In this document: piece by piece, positions 4,750-5,656 of the stretch
Layout of the letters: every line of letters starts with the position of its first letter
Position numbering within the stretch: the first letter of the stretch is position 1
Source: Treponema sp. UBA2869
GTDB taxonomy: Bacteria; Spirochaetota; Spirochaetia; Treponematales; Treponemataceae
DNA: 5,656 nucleotides
NCBI GenBank assembly: GCA_002350445.1
Contig: DEEV01000119.1
Location: forward strand, 1 to 5,656
Reading direction: 5' to 3'
Program-made: the position numbers and the translations under genes
The notes under the pieces: generated by a model
Told to the model about the DNA's origin: nothing
What the model saw: the letters and a program-made list of their open reading frames with translations, nothing else
Database searches by the model: none

Positions 4750-5619
4750 TCAGACCTGGTATTTTTCCCTGTATTCGGTCGGGCTCATTTTATACGCTTT
4801 TTTAAAAACGGCGGAAAAATGTGAAAGTGAATAAAAACCGCATTGCTCGGCTATTTCAGATACGGAAAGGTCGTTTCTCCGCAAGAGTTTCACGGACTTA
4901 TTGAGGCGAACGTCGATAAGATAATTTTTTGGAGACATTCCGACTTCCTTTGTAAAAAGCCTGTTGAAATTGGAAACGGACATATTGGCGTTTTTCGCAA
5001 GGTCAGGAACGGTAAGGTCCTCGCCGCAATGAAGCTCAATGTATGTCTGGACTCTGCCTATTCGCTCGTTTGTAGAGACGGAACGCATGTCATAATTTTC
5101 TCCAAGAAGACTGCGAATAATCCAATGGGTCAAAAGCTTTGTCTGACACTCAAGGGTAATCTCTCCGTTCTTCATGTTCTTTGAAGATTCAAAAGCGTAC
5201 AGGTGGAGCATTTTTAAGAAATCATGGCAAATCAAAAACTGCTCCCCTTCATACCTTGGAATTTCATTTTGATACAGCAAAAACTGGCTTTCAAAATATT
5301 CCTTCTCAATCATGATTGTGTAGTAATTTGGAAACTCAACAGCCTTGTCTTCGTGGGGGATGTTGGGAGAGACAATAGAGGCAAGATAATAATTTTTCTT
5401 CAGTTCGATTCTTGGGGGAATCAAAAAATTGTCACTTCCGAATTCTATTATTATCATATAGGAGGGATGAACATGCTGTTCTTTTACGGCAAATTCGCAA
5501 AAGCCCATCGACTGAATGAAGAGGGCAAAATTCTCATAGACATAGCAGTCAACATTTTTTAAGTTTGACTCTGTAATGGAATCTCCGACTAATTTTTTAA
5601 TGCCTTCCATGTTTTTCAT
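4750..5619 (-). CDS. AraC/XylS family transcriptional regulator
   Basis: This 289-aa protein is full length for the family. The amino part (about 1-175) is a ligand or sensing domain of cupin-like type, with HVHPSYMIIIEF at 49-60 and PHE at 88-90, but is not close to a named subgroup I can recognise. The carboxyl part (about 185-289) is the double helix-turn-helix: first HTH LTVPDLAKNANMSVSNFNRL (202-221), second SVSEIAEQCGFYSLSHFSAV (252-271), followed by the family signature ending FKKAYKMSPTEYRE. Either ATG at 5619 or 5610 is possible; GGA about 12 nt before 5619 is a weak Shine-Dalgarno. It probably activates the flavin split-barrel gene 112 bp downstream, based on adjacency and the repeat in the gap. 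Its own promoter lies mostly beyond the window. Confidence 0.9.
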   Translation of the reverse strand: MKNMEGIKKLVGDSITESNLKNVDCYVYENFALFIQSMGFCEFAVKEQHVHPSYMIIIEFGSDNFLIPPRIELKKNYYLASIVSPNIPHEDKAVEFPNYYTIMIEKEYFESQFLLYQNEIPRYEGEQFLICHDFLKMLHLYAFESSKNMKNGEITLECQTKLLTHWIIRSLLGENYDMRSVSTNERIGRVQTYIELHCGEDLTVPDLAKNANMSVSNFNRLFTKEVGMSPKNYLIDVRLNKSVKLLRRNDLSVSEIAEQCGFYSLSHFSAVFKKAYKMSPTEYREKYQV

Positions 5620-5656
5620 TTCGCTTTTTTCCGTCCGTCGTCAGATTTTTCTCTTG

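Noticed and set aside
4356..5562. Plus-strand open frames opposite the AraC and flavin-protein genes
   Set aside because: They are antisense shadows of well-supported genes, with no ribosome binding sites and no recognisable domains.

Overview
The window (about 40% GC) looks like an accessory stretch of a host-associated, anaerobic, low-to-medium-GC bacterium, either Firmicutes or a Treponema-like spirochaete. The protein families (ArsR, DUF5714, YjdF/DUF2992, small GNATs, COG1237 metallo-beta-lactamase fold, COG5015-type flavin protein) fit both, so the sequence does not settle the lineage. Apart from a 35-codon gene tail at the left edge, every gene lies on the minus strand, so transcription runs right to left.

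Right part (5656 to 4212): an AraC/XylS-type regulator, then a 141-aa FMN split-barrel protein of the pyridoxamine-phosphate-oxidase superfamily. Their 112-bp gap holds a plausible sigma70 promoter, an inverted repeat upstream of the -35 and a small hairpin near the start of transcription. This is a likely regulator/target pair.

Middle (4211 to 3525): a YjdF (DUF2992) gene whose leader folds into a multi-stem RNA. The closing helix contains the Shine-Dalgarno. Gene identity and architecture together suggest a yjdF-class (azaaromatic-responsive) riboswitch.

Left part (3492 to 105): a decayed C-terminal copy of an MBL-fold gene, then a strong promoter (TTGACA, 17 bp, TATAGT) overlaid by a 12-bp-arm inverted repeat, i.e. 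an ArsR operator. Downstream is a tightly packed series: arsR, DUF5714, a 41-codon GNAT mini-ORF, two intact GNAT acetyltransferases, an intact MBL-fold hydrolase and a wrecked GNAT whose ATG overlaps the MBL stop. Gaps run from -4 to +28 bp, so this looks like one ArsR-controlled transcript that has gained and lost small enzyme genes. The broken MBL copy before the promoter and the intact paralogue at the far end, plus a 28-bp near-perfect direct repeat in two GNAT starts, point to duplication and deletion. No RNA genes, IS elements, CRISPR arrays or attC-like sites were found.
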